From contig NZ_JBOITO010000007.1 of NCBI RefSeq assembly GCF_050717635.1, forward strand, positions 1-64,000: a stretch of 64,000 bases of DNA. The letters are read 5' to 3'. Under the pieces are notes generated by a model, which was not told the origin of the DNA, did not search any database, and was given only the letters and a program-made list of their open reading frames with translations. Origin of the DNA: Clostridium_AD sp050717635. GTDB taxonomy: Bacteria > Bacillota > Clostridia > Clostridiales > Clostridiaceae. The first letter of the stretch is position 1. Each line of letters begins with the position of its first letter. The translations under genes were made by a program, and so were the position numbers. This document shows, in pieces, positions 53,111-62,097 of the stretch.

Positions 53111-53139
53111 GACATGAAAAATTGTTAAAAAAAATTAAC

Positions 53140-53168
53140 TTGAAAAAAATTGTTTTTATAAGTATAAT
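53140..53168 (+). promoter_or_regulatory. promoter of the LacI-family gene
   Basis: TTGAAA (53140-53145), 17-nt spacer, TATAAT (53163-53168). Confidence 0.72.
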
Positions 53169-53201
53169 GGTAAGATAAGAATATACTAGGAGTTGAGAGA
53201 T

Positions 53202-54200
53202 ATGGCTGCTTCAATAAAAGATGTTGCAAGAGAAGCGGGAGTTTCTATTGCAACAGTATCTAGAGTTTTAAATAACATAGATGTTGTAAATGAAGATACT
53301 AAGAAAAAGGTAAAAGACGCTATAAAAAAATTATCATATAGACCTAATATAGTTGCGAGAAGCTTAAAAACACAAAAATCTAGCACAATAGGTATTATTA
53401 TACCGGATATATCCAACCAATTTTATCCTGAAATAGTTAGGGGTTGTGAGGATGTAGCTAATATCTATAATTATAATATTATGCTATGTAATGCAGATTT
53501 AGATGTAGAAAAAGAAATGGAAGCTCTAAGAATACTTAAAGAGAAAATGATAGATGGAGTTATATACATGAGTAATTCCATAGAAAATAATGTTGTAAGT
53601 TTAATTAAGGAACTAGAAATGCCAATAGTGCTTGTAGAAACTACAGATACTGATGGTATATTCCCTAGTGTCTCAATTGACAATGTAATGGCGGCAAGAG
53701 ATGCAGTAAAATATTTAGCAAATAAGGGCAACAAAAATATTGCATATATAGGAACCACTACAGAAAAAATCAATGCACAATCTAGAAGATACTCAGGTTA
53801 TAAAAAAGGATTACAGGAACTGGGAATAAGTTTTAATAAAGAGCTAGTTTATTGTGGTGGAGTTAAGGCTAGAGATGGATATGCAGGAATTAATGCTATA
53901 TTAGATAAGGGCGTAAAGGTAGATGCAGTATTCTGTGTTAGTGATGAAATTGCTATGGGAGTAATAAATGCATTAAGAGATAAATCAATTAATGTACCTT
54001 CCGATGTAGATGTCATGGGGTTTGACGATATTTATTCAGCTTCAACATTTTATCCTAAACTTACAACAGTAGCACAACCAATGTATGACATGGGCTCTGT
54101 AAGTATGAGAATGCTTATAAAATCTATAAATAATTTAACGGTTGATGAGAAACATTTTGTATTACCTTATAGAATAGTGGAGAGAGATTCCTGTAAATAA
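53202..54200 (+). CDS. LacI-family regulator, CcpA-like
   Basis: A 332-residue repressor. The N-terminal helix-turn-helix (IKDVAREAGVSIATVSRVLNN) and hinge (YRPNIVARSLKTQ) are typical; the effector domain (about 60-330) has the periplasmic-binding fold (GIIIPDISNQFYPEIVRG, DEIAMGVINAL, VMGFDDI, TTVAQP). Overall text and length are those of Gram-positive CcpA, the catabolite control protein that works with HPr-Ser-P, but other LacI paralogues cannot be excluded. Start 53202 has AGGAG 9 nt upstream; the earlier TTG touches that site. Confidence 0.82.
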   Translation: MAASIKDVAREAGVSIATVSRVLNNIDVVNEDTKKKVKDAIKKLSYRPNIVARSLKTQKSSTIGIIIPDISNQFYPEIVRGCEDVANIYNYNIMLCNADLDVEKEMEALRILKEKMIDGVIYMSNSIENNVVSLIKELEMPIVLVETTDTDGIFPSVSIDNVMAARDAVKYLANKGNKNIAYIGTTTEKINAQSRRYSGYKKGLQELGISFNKELVYCGGVKARDGYAGINAILDKGVKVDAVFCVSDEIAMGVINALRDKSINVPSDVDVMGFDDIYSASTFYPKLTTVAQPMYDMGSVSMRMLIKSINNLTVDEKHFVLPYRIVERDSCK

Positions 54201-54202
54201 TA

Positions 54203-54246
54203 AAAAGTCTTGTTAAAACCGAGTGTGGTTTAATAAGACTTTTTAC
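54203..54246 (+). terminator. terminator of the LacI-family gene
   Basis: Arms AAAAAGTCTT and AAGACTTTTT with inner TTAAAACC/GGTTTAA pairing. Confidence 0.85.
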
Positions 54247-54290
54247 ATTGTCCGTCCCTTTTAAATTAAGAAGTTGGAGGTAGTAAAGGT

Positions 54291-57200
54291 TTGAATATAA
54301 ATAATAAAGTAGAAAAAATATTTTCATATTTATTAAGTATTAAAAATATGAACCAAAAGACTATAAGAAATATTAATGAATATGAAAGTGTATATTGGCA
54401 AAAGACACTTCAAAATATTTGCGGGTGTACTTTTAATAGTGATGAAAATAAGGATTACTGGTTTAGCATAGATGATAGAGCAGAAAAGTTATATAGTGAG
54501 TTTCAGAAAACATATTTACAATTAGAAAAAAACAGTGAGGATTTAGAGATAGTTTGGGCGAATGGACTTTTAACTTGGCAAAAGGAAGGGAAAGAAATAG
54601 TTCACCCTATTTTTACAACTAAGATGGAAATAAAATTTGATCCAATTAAAAAAATATTTACTCTAAATCCATATAATAATCAAACTAATGTGGAACTTGA
54701 GTTTTTAAATGAATACCTAGAGGTAAACCTGGATAATTTACTAACACTTAGGAATAAAGCAAAAGACATGGCTTTGGATGTTAGAAATATTGAAACTGCT
54801 TCAGAAATTTTTGAAGAGATAGCTACACTTTTAAAATCTCCAAGTGAGGAGCGATATATTAATGAGCTATGCTGTCAGATTGATTTAAAAATTGATACAA
54901 ATATACAATTTTACACTGCACCTTGCATAATCCTTCGAAAGGTAGATACAAGACTTTGGAATATGGAATTAAATGATGTATTATCTCAAATACGAAGTGG
55001 ATTTCCTATTCCTAAAACTATAGAGGCACTAGTCTCTGAGGAAGAACTAGTACAGGATATTCAAACTACTTGTGATTGGAAGGAAGTAGGCGAAGATGTG
55101 CTATTTCCACTTTCTGCAAATGAGGAACAAATAGAAATAACTAAGAAACTGGCTGAAAACTTTGGTATAGTTGTACAGGGGGCACCAGGTACTGGTAAAA
55201 GCCATTCTATAGCTAATCTAATATGTCACCTTTTGGCTCATGGGAAAAGGGTACTTGTGACAAGTCAAACAGACAGAGCATTAAGAGTTTTATCTGATAA
55301 AATACCAGAAGAAGTTAGGGCACTATGTATTAGTATACTAGGCAATGATAGAAAATCATTAGAAGAATTGGACGAGTCTGTTAGGAAAATAACAGAAAAT
55401 TTATCTATGGATACTAAGGAGTTACGAAAGGAAATTAAACTATTAAAATATAAACACAGTGAGTGCTTAAAGGTGCAAGAAAATTTATATAAAGATATAA
55501 AATACATTGAAGATAGAGAAAATGAGAAGGTAGAATACGAGGGTCAAAAATATACTTTAATGCAAATGGCTAGCTTTGTTAAAGATAATGAAGAAATTAA
55601 GCCCCTTATAGTGGATAAGGTGAAATTTAATAGGGTAAATCCGTTGTGCACTGAAGAGTTTAAAAAGTTAGTTACATTGCTTGACCTGATTACAAAAGAT
55701 CAAATGGATGAAATAAGGTACATAGATAGGTACGGGGAAGTTCTGCCTAATGTAGATGATTTATGTGATAGAATATCGGAATTATTTAAATTAGAACAGG
55801 AGTTACATATTTATGAGGATAATATAAAAAATTGGAATAATACAAGTTCTATAAATTACGGAAACAGAAGGCTATTAAAGTTTGTAGATGATGCCATAGA
55901 AACGCTAGAAGGATTTGAAGATAACTGGCTAAATCAGGTTATGAAAAATTATTATTCTAGTACCCAGGCGCAAGCGCCTTGGAAAAAGTTGGCTTCTAAA
56001 TGTAATGAATATATAAAAAATATAGGTGAAATTAAGAATGAATTATATAATCATAAACTAGAAATGCCAGAGGATGTTGACTTAAACATATTTAAAAATG
56101 ACTTTGATATTATAGCAAAAACAATTAGTGAAAAGGGTAAAATAGGGGGAGTGTTTAAGCTTCTCCATGGAAAACTTAAATATATATTTGAAGGATGCAG
56201 GGTGGATTATGAGCTTATAAATAATAGTGAACAAATAGTGGTTGTTGATTTATATATAAAATTGCAACTATTACAAAGAGAGCTTAAGAGTCTTTGGAAC
56301 AATACAGTAAAAGAATATGGTGGAGCGTTTATAGATGAATCAAATTTAAACTATATAACGGAAATGTCTAAAGCTATTAGAAATATTGAAATCATCATGG
56401 AATGGGACAATAACTTTAGGAATAACATAATTAATTTTCTACCAGATAAATATTTAACTGAAAATCTATCTTGGTACCAAAAGGAAACATATATTTATCT
56501 TAAAAATGGATTTGAGAGTTTGCGCAGTATAAATAAGTATAATAAATTAAGTAGTGAAATAGAAGAAATAAAGACAAGCACAAGCAGCGTAGGATGCCTC
56601 GGAAAATTGCACAGCGCAATAAATATAAGAAATATAAGTGATATTCGAGCTGCATATGTGGAAATAGATAGTCTAACTCAGTTAGTGCCTAGGGCTTTAG
56701 AATTAACTGAATTGTGCAAAAGAATAGAAGGATGTTGCCCTATATTATTCCAGGGTATGATAAAGCGTGAACAAACACTCATGATAGATTTACAAAATTC
56801 AAATTGGGAAAAAGCATGGCAATGGAAAAAATGGAACGATTACTTGTGCGAATTGCAACAAGTGGATGTAGAAGAATTAGAGAAAAATATAGCACATAAA
56901 AAAATCAAAGAAAAATATATAATAAGAGAACTTGTTTCTAAAAAAAGTTGGCTTAACCAAATAGAACGTACGACTGAGGTTCAGAAGAGAAGCTTATTTA
57001 CTTGGATGGAAGCCATAAAAAGGATAGGAAAAGGTACAGGAACTCAGGCAGTAAAGTATAGAAAAATCGCACAAAAAGAGATGGAGAATTGTAAGGACGT
57101 TATTCCTGTATGGATTATGCCGATTAATAGGGTTATGGAAAATTTAAAGCTTACAGATAATCTGTTTGATGTAGTAATTGTGGATGAAAGCAGCCAAAGT

Positions 57201-58367
57201 GACATATCAGCTATAACAGTATTAATGAGGGCTAAAAAAGCAATAATAGTAGGCGATGAAAAGCAAATAAGTCCCGAAGCTATTGGAAAAGACCATGTGG
57301 TTGTAGAAACTTTGATAGAAACGTATTTAGAAGGTATTCCACATGCGCAGTGGTTTGATTTAAAAACAAGCTTATATAATACAGCTTTAAGGGTGTTTCC
57401 AAGTAGGGTATTATTAAAGGAACACTTTAGATGTGTGCCAGAGATAATTGGATTTAGTAATGCATTATGTTATTCTAATGAAATAATACCACTAAGAAGA
57501 ATCCATGCTACTGAGAAAGTTGGACAATTTATAGTGCCATATAAAGTTATAGAAGGCTACAAGGATGAAAATAAGGCATTAAACGTACGTGAGGCAGCGT
57601 GTATCGTAGAGAAGATACTAGAGTGCTGTAGTAATGATAGGTATAAGGGAATGACCATGGGAGTTATATCACTTTTAGGGGACACTCAATCCGAATTTAT
57701 ACAAGCCTCCTTAGTAGAAAAGCTTGGAATGGAGGAAATGCTACAAAGAAGACTTATATGTGGGGATGCTTATTCCTTTCAAGGGGATGAGAGAGACGTA
57801 ATGTTCCTATCTATGGTCATAGCAAACAATGCTAAATTTACGGCCCTAACAAAGGGATCGGATATAAGAAGATTTAATGTAGCTACCAGTCGTGCAAGAA
57901 ATCAAATGTGGCTATTTCACTCTGTAGACTTAGAAGACCTTAATAATAAGTGTGTTAGGTACTCCTTGCTTAAATATTGTATAGAGGAAAATGAACCAAG
58001 AGAAGAAATTAAATCCGATGAATATTTACTGTTGAATGAATTTGAAGAGCGTATAGCGAGCAGTATAAAAGAGTGCGGATTTACGCTTACACCAAAGGTA
58101 AAAGTAGGGAAATACACTATAGATTTTGTTGTAGAAACAGATTTATGTTTAGATGCGCAGAGTGGTCAATATAAAAAAATAGCAGTAAAATGTATTGGAA
58201 TGCCATCGGATGAAGATTACAATTGGAAAAAGCAGTATGAAATGCAAATGTGTCTTGAAAGAATGGGATGGGAATTTTATAAAATACGCGCCAGTGAATT
58301 TTATAGAAACCCAAGTGAAGTTATGGAAAGATTAACACAAAAAATAAACAAGAATGTAATTCAATAG
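54291..58367 (+). CDS. large SF1 helicase with degenerate MTES_1575/Vsr-like nuclease tail
   Basis: A 1358-residue protein. TTG start with GGAGG 10 nt upstream. The N-terminal part (1-270) has no motif I can name. The SF1 (UPF1/Dna2-like AAA_11/AAA_12) helicase has Walker A GAPGTGKS at 297-304, a 600-residue helical insertion, then Walker B VDES (Asp965-Glu966), GDEKQISP, EHFRC, SFQGDERD and NVATSRAR near 1195. The C-terminus (about 1245-1345) matches the restriction-endonuclease-like fold of MTES_1575/Vsr type: FEERIASSIKECGF, YTIDFVV with Asp1278. The IECDG box reads VKCIG (1299-1303), so the key acidic residues are lost. Such helicase-nuclease fusions occur in phage defence (Hhe-like systems), but a housekeeping role is possible. 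Confidence 0.82.
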   Translation: MNINNKVEKIFSYLLSIKNMNQKTIRNINEYESVYWQKTLQNICGCTFNSDENKDYWFSIDDRAEKLYSEFQKTYLQLEKNSEDLEIVWANGLLTWQKEGKEIVHPIFTTKMEIKFDPIKKIFTLNPYNNQTNVELEFLNEYLEVNLDNLLTLRNKAKDMALDVRNIETASEIFEEIATLLKSPSEERYINELCCQIDLKIDTNIQFYTAPCIILRKVDTRLWNMELNDVLSQIRSGFPIPKTIEALVSEEELVQDIQTTCDWKEVGEDVLFPLSANEEQIEITKKLAENFGIVVQGAPGTGKSHSIANLICHLLAHGKRVLVTSQTDRALRVLSDKIPEEVRALCISILGNDRKSLEELDESVRKITENLSMDTKELRKEIKLLKYKHSECLKVQENLYKDIKYIEDRENEKVEYEGQKYTLMQMASFVKDNEEIKPLIVDKVKFNRVNPLCTEEFKKLVTLLDLITKDQMDEIRYIDRYGEVLPNVDDLCDRISELFKLEQELHIYEDNIKNWNNTSSINYGNRRLLKFVDDAIETLEGFEDNWLNQVMKNYYSSTQAQAPWKKLASKCNEYIKNIGEIKNELYNHKLEMPEDVDLNIFKNDFDIIAKTISEKGKIGGVFKLLHGKLKYIFEGCRVDYELINNSEQIVVVDLYIKLQLLQRELKSLWNNTVKEYGGAFIDESNLNYITEMSKAIRNIEIIMEWDNNFRNNIINFLPDKYLTENLSWYQKETYIYLKNGFESLRSINKYNKLSSEIEEIKTSTSSVGCLGKLHSAINIRNISDIRAAYVEIDSLTQLVPRALELTELCKRIEGCCPILFQGMIKREQTLMIDLQNSNWEKAWQWKKWNDYLCELQQVDVEELEKNIAHKKIKEKYIIRELVSKKSWLNQIERTTEVQKRSLFTWMEAIKRIGKGTGTQAVKYRKIAQKEMENCKDVIPVWIMPINRVMENLKLTDNLFDVVIVDESSQSDISAITVLMRAKKAIIVGDEKQISPEAIGKDHVVVETLIETYLEGIPHAQWFDLKTSLYNTALRVFPSRVLLKEHFRCVPEIIGFSNALCYSNEIIPLRRIHATEKVGQFIVPYKVIEGYKDENKALNVREAACIVEKILECCSNDRYKGMTMGVISLLGDTQSEFIQASLVEKLGMEEMLQRRLICGDAYSFQGDERDVMFLSMVIANNAKFTALTKGSDIRRFNVATSRARNQMWLFHSVDLEDLNNKCVRYSLLKYCIEENEPREEIKSDEYLLLNEFEERIASSIKECGFTLTPKVKVGKYTIDFVVETDLCLDAQSGQYKKIAVKCIGMPSDEDYNWKKQYEMQMCLERMGWEFYKIRASEFYRNPSEVMERLTQKINKNVIQ

Positions 58368-58504
58368 ACAATATATTTGTTAAAATTCTATAATACTACA
58401 TGAAAATACAAAAAAACTTGCCCTTGTGCAGTTTTTTTGGGTTGATATTTATTATATAGTTAGTATAATAATAATATAGTAATAATATAGTAATTTTAAT
58501 ATAG

Positions 58505-58900
58505 ATGAGAGGGATGACTAGCACAGTGGAGAATACAATATGGTTGATATGGAGAAACGAACAAAAGGAATCTTTTAAAGTAGGTGAACTGTGTAGAATC
58601 GGAGAAAAATATTATTTTAAATATGATGCTGAGGGTGTAAGAAAAGCCCAGGAGTATGGATTTTCTCCTTTACCACAGTTCCCCAAATTAGATGTAGAGT
58701 ATTTTAGAGAAGAATTATTTAATTCATTTTCACACCGTCTTCCTTGTAAGAGGGAGGCAAGCAATGTTTTAAAGGAGTATAAACTTAAAGAATACGATGT
58801 ATTTGAATTACTAAAAAGAAGTGGAGGCAAAACCACAACAGATAGTTTGGAATTTGTATCGCCTTTTAACGAAGAGTGCGTTACTTTAGATTCAAAATAA
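58505..58900 (+). CDS. small protein resembling a stand-alone HipA N-terminal domain
   Basis: Up to 131 residues. The order IWRNEQKESFKVGELCRI, YYFKYDAEGVRKAQEYGFSP, the FR-rich middle and YDVFELLKRSGGKTTTDSLEF recalls the HipA N-terminal (couple-type) domain with its FELL..GG..D signature. No kinase part follows. The start is unclear: ATG 58505 lacks a ribosome binding site and ATG 58514 abuts GAGAGGG. It lies 138 nt after the helicase gene and is closed by a very long terminator. Confidence 0.62.
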   Translation: MRGMTSTVENTIWLIWRNEQKESFKVGELCRIGEKYYFKYDAEGVRKAQEYGFSPLPQFPKLDVEYFREELFNSFSHRLPCKREASNVLKEYKLKEYDVFELLKRSGGKTTTDSLEFVSPFNEECVTLDSK

Positions 58901-58903
58901 ATA

Positions 58904-58967
58904 TACCTAAATAAAAGTGTGTAAAATGGAAATATATAATTTCATTTTACACACTTTTATTTAGGTA
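58904..58967. terminator. very long bidirectional terminator
   Basis: A perfect 25-bp inverted repeat (58904-58928 and 58943-58967) with an AT-rich loop, between the convergent HipA-N-like gene and a minus-strand small gene. It is the longest perfect stem in the window. Confidence 0.87.
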
Positions 58968-58968
58968 T

Positions 58969-59172
58969 TTAATCCATAGGGAATATTGAAAATTCACTAA
59001 AGGTGTCTTTAGGTTTTCTCTCAGCTTTATCATTAGGGGCGATTTCTTTATTGGTTGGGTTAATATCATTATGTTCAAAGTGTCCTATGTTATTTGATAA
59101 GGTATCCAGTTCTCCAAAGTAATCTTCATCGGGTATTCCGTCAAAAGGGTAAGGGGTATTTTTATGTGACAT
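58969..59172 (-). CDS. small hydrophilic hypothetical protein
   Basis: A 67-residue acidic, proline- and asparagine-rich protein, probably disordered (PYPFDGIPDEDYFGELDTL...). AAAGGA lies about 11 nt before the ATG. No family recognised. Composition would suit a small sporulation or regulatory protein, but nothing proves it. Confidence 0.55.
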   Translation of the reverse strand: MSHKNTPYPFDGIPDEDYFGELDTLSNNIGHFEHNDINPTNKEIAPNDKAERKPKDTFSEFSIFPMD

Positions 59173-59368
59173 AGTCTAATCATTCCTTTCATAATATATT
59201 TTTAAAAAAGTATGGTTGAAGACAAAACCTTTTTCACTATATATAATGAATAAAAACCTACTAAATTATGCAAAAAAAAAATGTAATCTACTAATATTTA
59301 AAATTGTTCTCACAACATGGACTAACGGCTCATAAAATGAAATGAGTAATAAATTGGGGTGGTATTTT

Positions 59369-60436
59369 TTGCTATATGTACTAATATTAGCAGGTGGAAA
59401 AGGAACAAGACTTTACCCTCTATCTCGTGCACAAAACCCTAAGCAGTTTTTGAACATTATTAATAATAAGAGCTTTTTGAGAAGCACTGTGGATAGAATA
59501 AAATGTTTAGTTAGTAATGAGAATATTTATGTGGTTACCAATGAAGACTATTTTGAAAAGATTTGTAATGAACTGCCAGAAATTCGTAAATCTAATATAT
59601 TTGTAGAGCCTAGTAACAAAGAAACTGCTACATGTATAGGGCTATCTGCTGCAAAGTTATTAAAACAGGATAAGGAAGCCACCATGATAGTGCTACCTTC
59701 TGACCATTATATAGAAAATGAAAAGGAATTTAAAGAAACTATTTTACAAGCAGTTGAAATTGCAAATAAAAAAAGAGGGCTAATTACCATAGGTGTACAG
59801 CCTGCGAGGCCAGAAACTGGTTATGGTTATATAGAGATGGGAGACAGGGTAAATGGCGAAATACCTACATTCAAAGTTGAACGATTTTTAGAAAAACCTA
59901 ACGTTGAAGTAGCAAAAGATTTGCTCATAAAAGGAAATTTTCTTTGGAATAGTGGCATGTTCGTGTGGAGAGCAGATGTATTCCTTAGAGAGATGGAGAA
60001 GTATTTACCTAAGATGTATAAGAGATTAATGACTATATATCAGGTTATTGGTACAGAAGAAGAAAGTGAAGTAATAAAAGAGCAGTACAATGAAATAGAT
60101 GGAATTTCAGTGGATTTTGGAGTAATGCAAAAAACTAGAAAGGCTTTTGTTATAAAATGTGAATTTGTATGGGATGACATAGGAACTTTTGCAGCGCTTA
60201 CAAGGTTTCTAAGTGATTTTAGAGGTAATAATGTTTTGGGTAATACATTTATGGAAGAAAGTGAAAACTGCTCGGTGTTTGGAAAGGATAGACTTATAAT
60301 TGGGTTTGGGGTAAAGGACCTTATAATTGTTGATGCAGGGGATGTAATACTCGTAATGGACAAAAATAAAGATCAAGAGATTAAGCATTTGGTAAATGAG
60401 CTTAAGACAAATGAACAAACAGAAAAATATATATAG
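59369..60436 (+). CDS. manC: mannose-1-phosphate guanylyltransferase
   Basis: About 355 residues. A nucleotidyltransferase making GDP-mannose from mannose-1-phosphate and GTP. Signature LAGGKGTRLYPLSR with PKQFL at the start, PSDHYI, ETGYGYIE, FLEKP and WNSGMF. The start is a TTG at 59369 (MLYVLILAGGKG), 6 nt after GGGGTGG; the frame opens 27 nt earlier without a site. It lacks the C-terminal isomerase domain of long ManC proteins. No sugar or capsule gene cluster surrounds it. Confidence 0.92.
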   Translation: MLYVLILAGGKGTRLYPLSRAQNPKQFLNIINNKSFLRSTVDRIKCLVSNENIYVVTNEDYFEKICNELPEIRKSNIFVEPSNKETATCIGLSAAKLLKQDKEATMIVLPSDHYIENEKEFKETILQAVEIANKKRGLITIGVQPARPETGYGYIEMGDRVNGEIPTFKVERFLEKPNVEVAKDLLIKGNFLWNSGMFVWRADVFLREMEKYLPKMYKRLMTIYQVIGTEEESEVIKEQYNEIDGISVDFGVMQKTRKAFVIKCEFVWDDIGTFAALTRFLSDFRGNNVLGNTFMEESENCSVFGKDRLIIGFGVKDLIIVDAGDVILVMDKNKDQEIKHLVNELKTNEQTEKYI

Positions 60437-60449
60437 TATTTATTAAAAA

Positions 60450-60485
60450 TTCCATCGCATATAATGTGATGGAACTTTTTTGTTT
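60450..60485 (+). terminator. terminator of manC
   Basis: Stem TTCCATCGCA / TGTGATGGAA (one G-U) with a T-run. Confidence 0.85.
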
Positions 60486-60661
60486 TAATAATATTTAATA
60501 TGAAGGATTAAAATTAAAAAATTGCAGAACATCTTTACAAAACTCTAAATAAGCTATATAATAAACTCTAAATTGAAATTTTAATATATATATAAATCAT
60601 TAATCGTACAAATGTAATTTTTAGTTGGAAATAATAATAGGTAGATAATAGGAGGTAAATA

Positions 60662-62062
60662 ATGAAAAAGGTACAAATATTAAACTATATTGATGCTCAT
60701 AATATCGGGATAAATAATTTACAGCCCGATCATGATAATCAGCCAGAGTTATTTAAAGATATATTTCCATATTCAGAGATTCCAAAGATGGTTTTTGGGA
60801 GTGAACAAATCCCAATGTTTGTACCTGAAGATATTTGGATTACTGACACTACATTTAGAGATGGACAGCAGGCTATGGATTCGTATACTGAGAAACAAAT
60901 GATTAAAATATTCGATTATTTACACAAACTTGATAATAATTCCGGAATAATAAGACAAACAGAATTTTTTTTATACACTGAGAAAGATAGAAATGCTGTT
61001 AGAAAGTGTTTGGAAAGGGGATATGAATTTCCTGAAGTAACTTCTTGGATAAGAGCTAATAAGGAAGACCTTAAGCTTGTAAAAGAGATGGGTATTAAGG
61101 AAACGGGAATTCTTATGTCATGTTCTGATTATCATATATATAAAAAATTGAATAAAACAAGGCAAGAGGCTATGGATTTGTATCTTTCACTAGTTGAAGA
61201 AGCGTTAGAGAATGGAATAGTTCCAAGATGTCATCTTGAAGATATAACCAGAGCTGATTTTTTTGGGTTCGTAGTGCCACTTTCACAAAAGCTTATGGAA
61301 CTTTCTAAGAAATCTGGTATAAAGATAAAAATTAGAGCTTGTGATACATTAGGACTTGGATTACCTTATTCAAGAACGCAGCTACCAAGAAGCGTACAAA
61401 ATATCATACATGGATTAAGATTTTATGCTGGGGTTCCCTCGGAGTATCTTGAGTGGCACGGACATAATGATTTTTATACTGTAGTGCCAAATGCTACGAC
61501 AGCTTGGCTTCATGGTTGCAGCGCTATAAATACCACCTTGTTTGGTATTGGTGAGAGAACAGGTAACTGCCCTTTGGAAGCTATGATTATAGAATATGGT
61601 CAAATAAAGGGAAATGTAAAAAACATGAATCTTAAGCTTATAACTGAAATCGGACAATACTTTGAAGGTGAATTTAAATATAGTATTCCACCTAGAACAC
61701 CATATGTAGGTAGTGAATTTAATGTTACTAGGGCTGGTATACATGCGGATGGAATATTAAAAGATGAAGAAATATATAATATTTTTGATACTGAAAAAAT
61801 ATTAGGTAGGCCCATTGTTGTTGCTGTCAATGAACATTCAGGGCACGCAGGTATAGCGGCTTGGGTTAATACTTATTTTAGATTAAAGGGTTCAGACAAA
61901 ATAGGTAAAAAAGATGAAAGAATTAATACTATAAAAGAGTTGGTGGATAAGGAGTATCAGACAGGTAGAAGTACTGTAATGAAAAACGAAGAATTGGAAT
62001 TGATTACAAAGGAATGTATTCCAGAACTAAGTATTAATATACAAAATACTGCAGCCTGTTAA
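60662..62062 (+). CDS. Re-citrate synthase (isopropylmalate-synthase-like)
   Basis: A 466-residue HMGL-like/DRE-TIM enzyme. DTTFRDGQQ at 62-70 and the metal motif HGHND at 266-270 are clear. It is annotated in many genomes as isopropylmalate or homocitrate synthase, but its length, the extended N-terminus and the direct neighbour aconitase match the Re-face citrate synthase proven in Clostridium kluyveri. It would condense oxaloacetate with acetyl-CoA, starting the oxidative branch towards glutamate. AGGAGG precedes the ATG; aconitase starts 35 nt after its stop, so both form an operon. A Si-type citrate synthase is not seen in the window. Confidence 0.85.
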   Translation: MKKVQILNYIDAHNIGINNLQPDHDNQPELFKDIFPYSEIPKMVFGSEQIPMFVPEDIWITDTTFRDGQQAMDSYTEKQMIKIFDYLHKLDNNSGIIRQTEFFLYTEKDRNAVRKCLERGYEFPEVTSWIRANKEDLKLVKEMGIKETGILMSCSDYHIYKKLNKTRQEAMDLYLSLVEEALENGIVPRCHLEDITRADFFGFVVPLSQKLMELSKKSGIKIKIRACDTLGLGLPYSRTQLPRSVQNIIHGLRFYAGVPSEYLEWHGHNDFYTVVPNATTAWLHGCSAINTTLFGIGERTGNCPLEAMIIEYGQIKGNVKNMNLKLITEIGQYFEGEFKYSIPPRTPYVGSEFNVTRAGIHADGILKDEEIYNIFDTEKILGRPIVVAVNEHSGHAGIAAWVNTYFRLKGSDKIGKKDERINTIKELVDKEYQTGRSTVMKNEELELITKECIPELSINIQNTAAC

Positions 62063-62097
62063 GATTAAACTATTTATGAAGAAATGGAGGGGGCATT

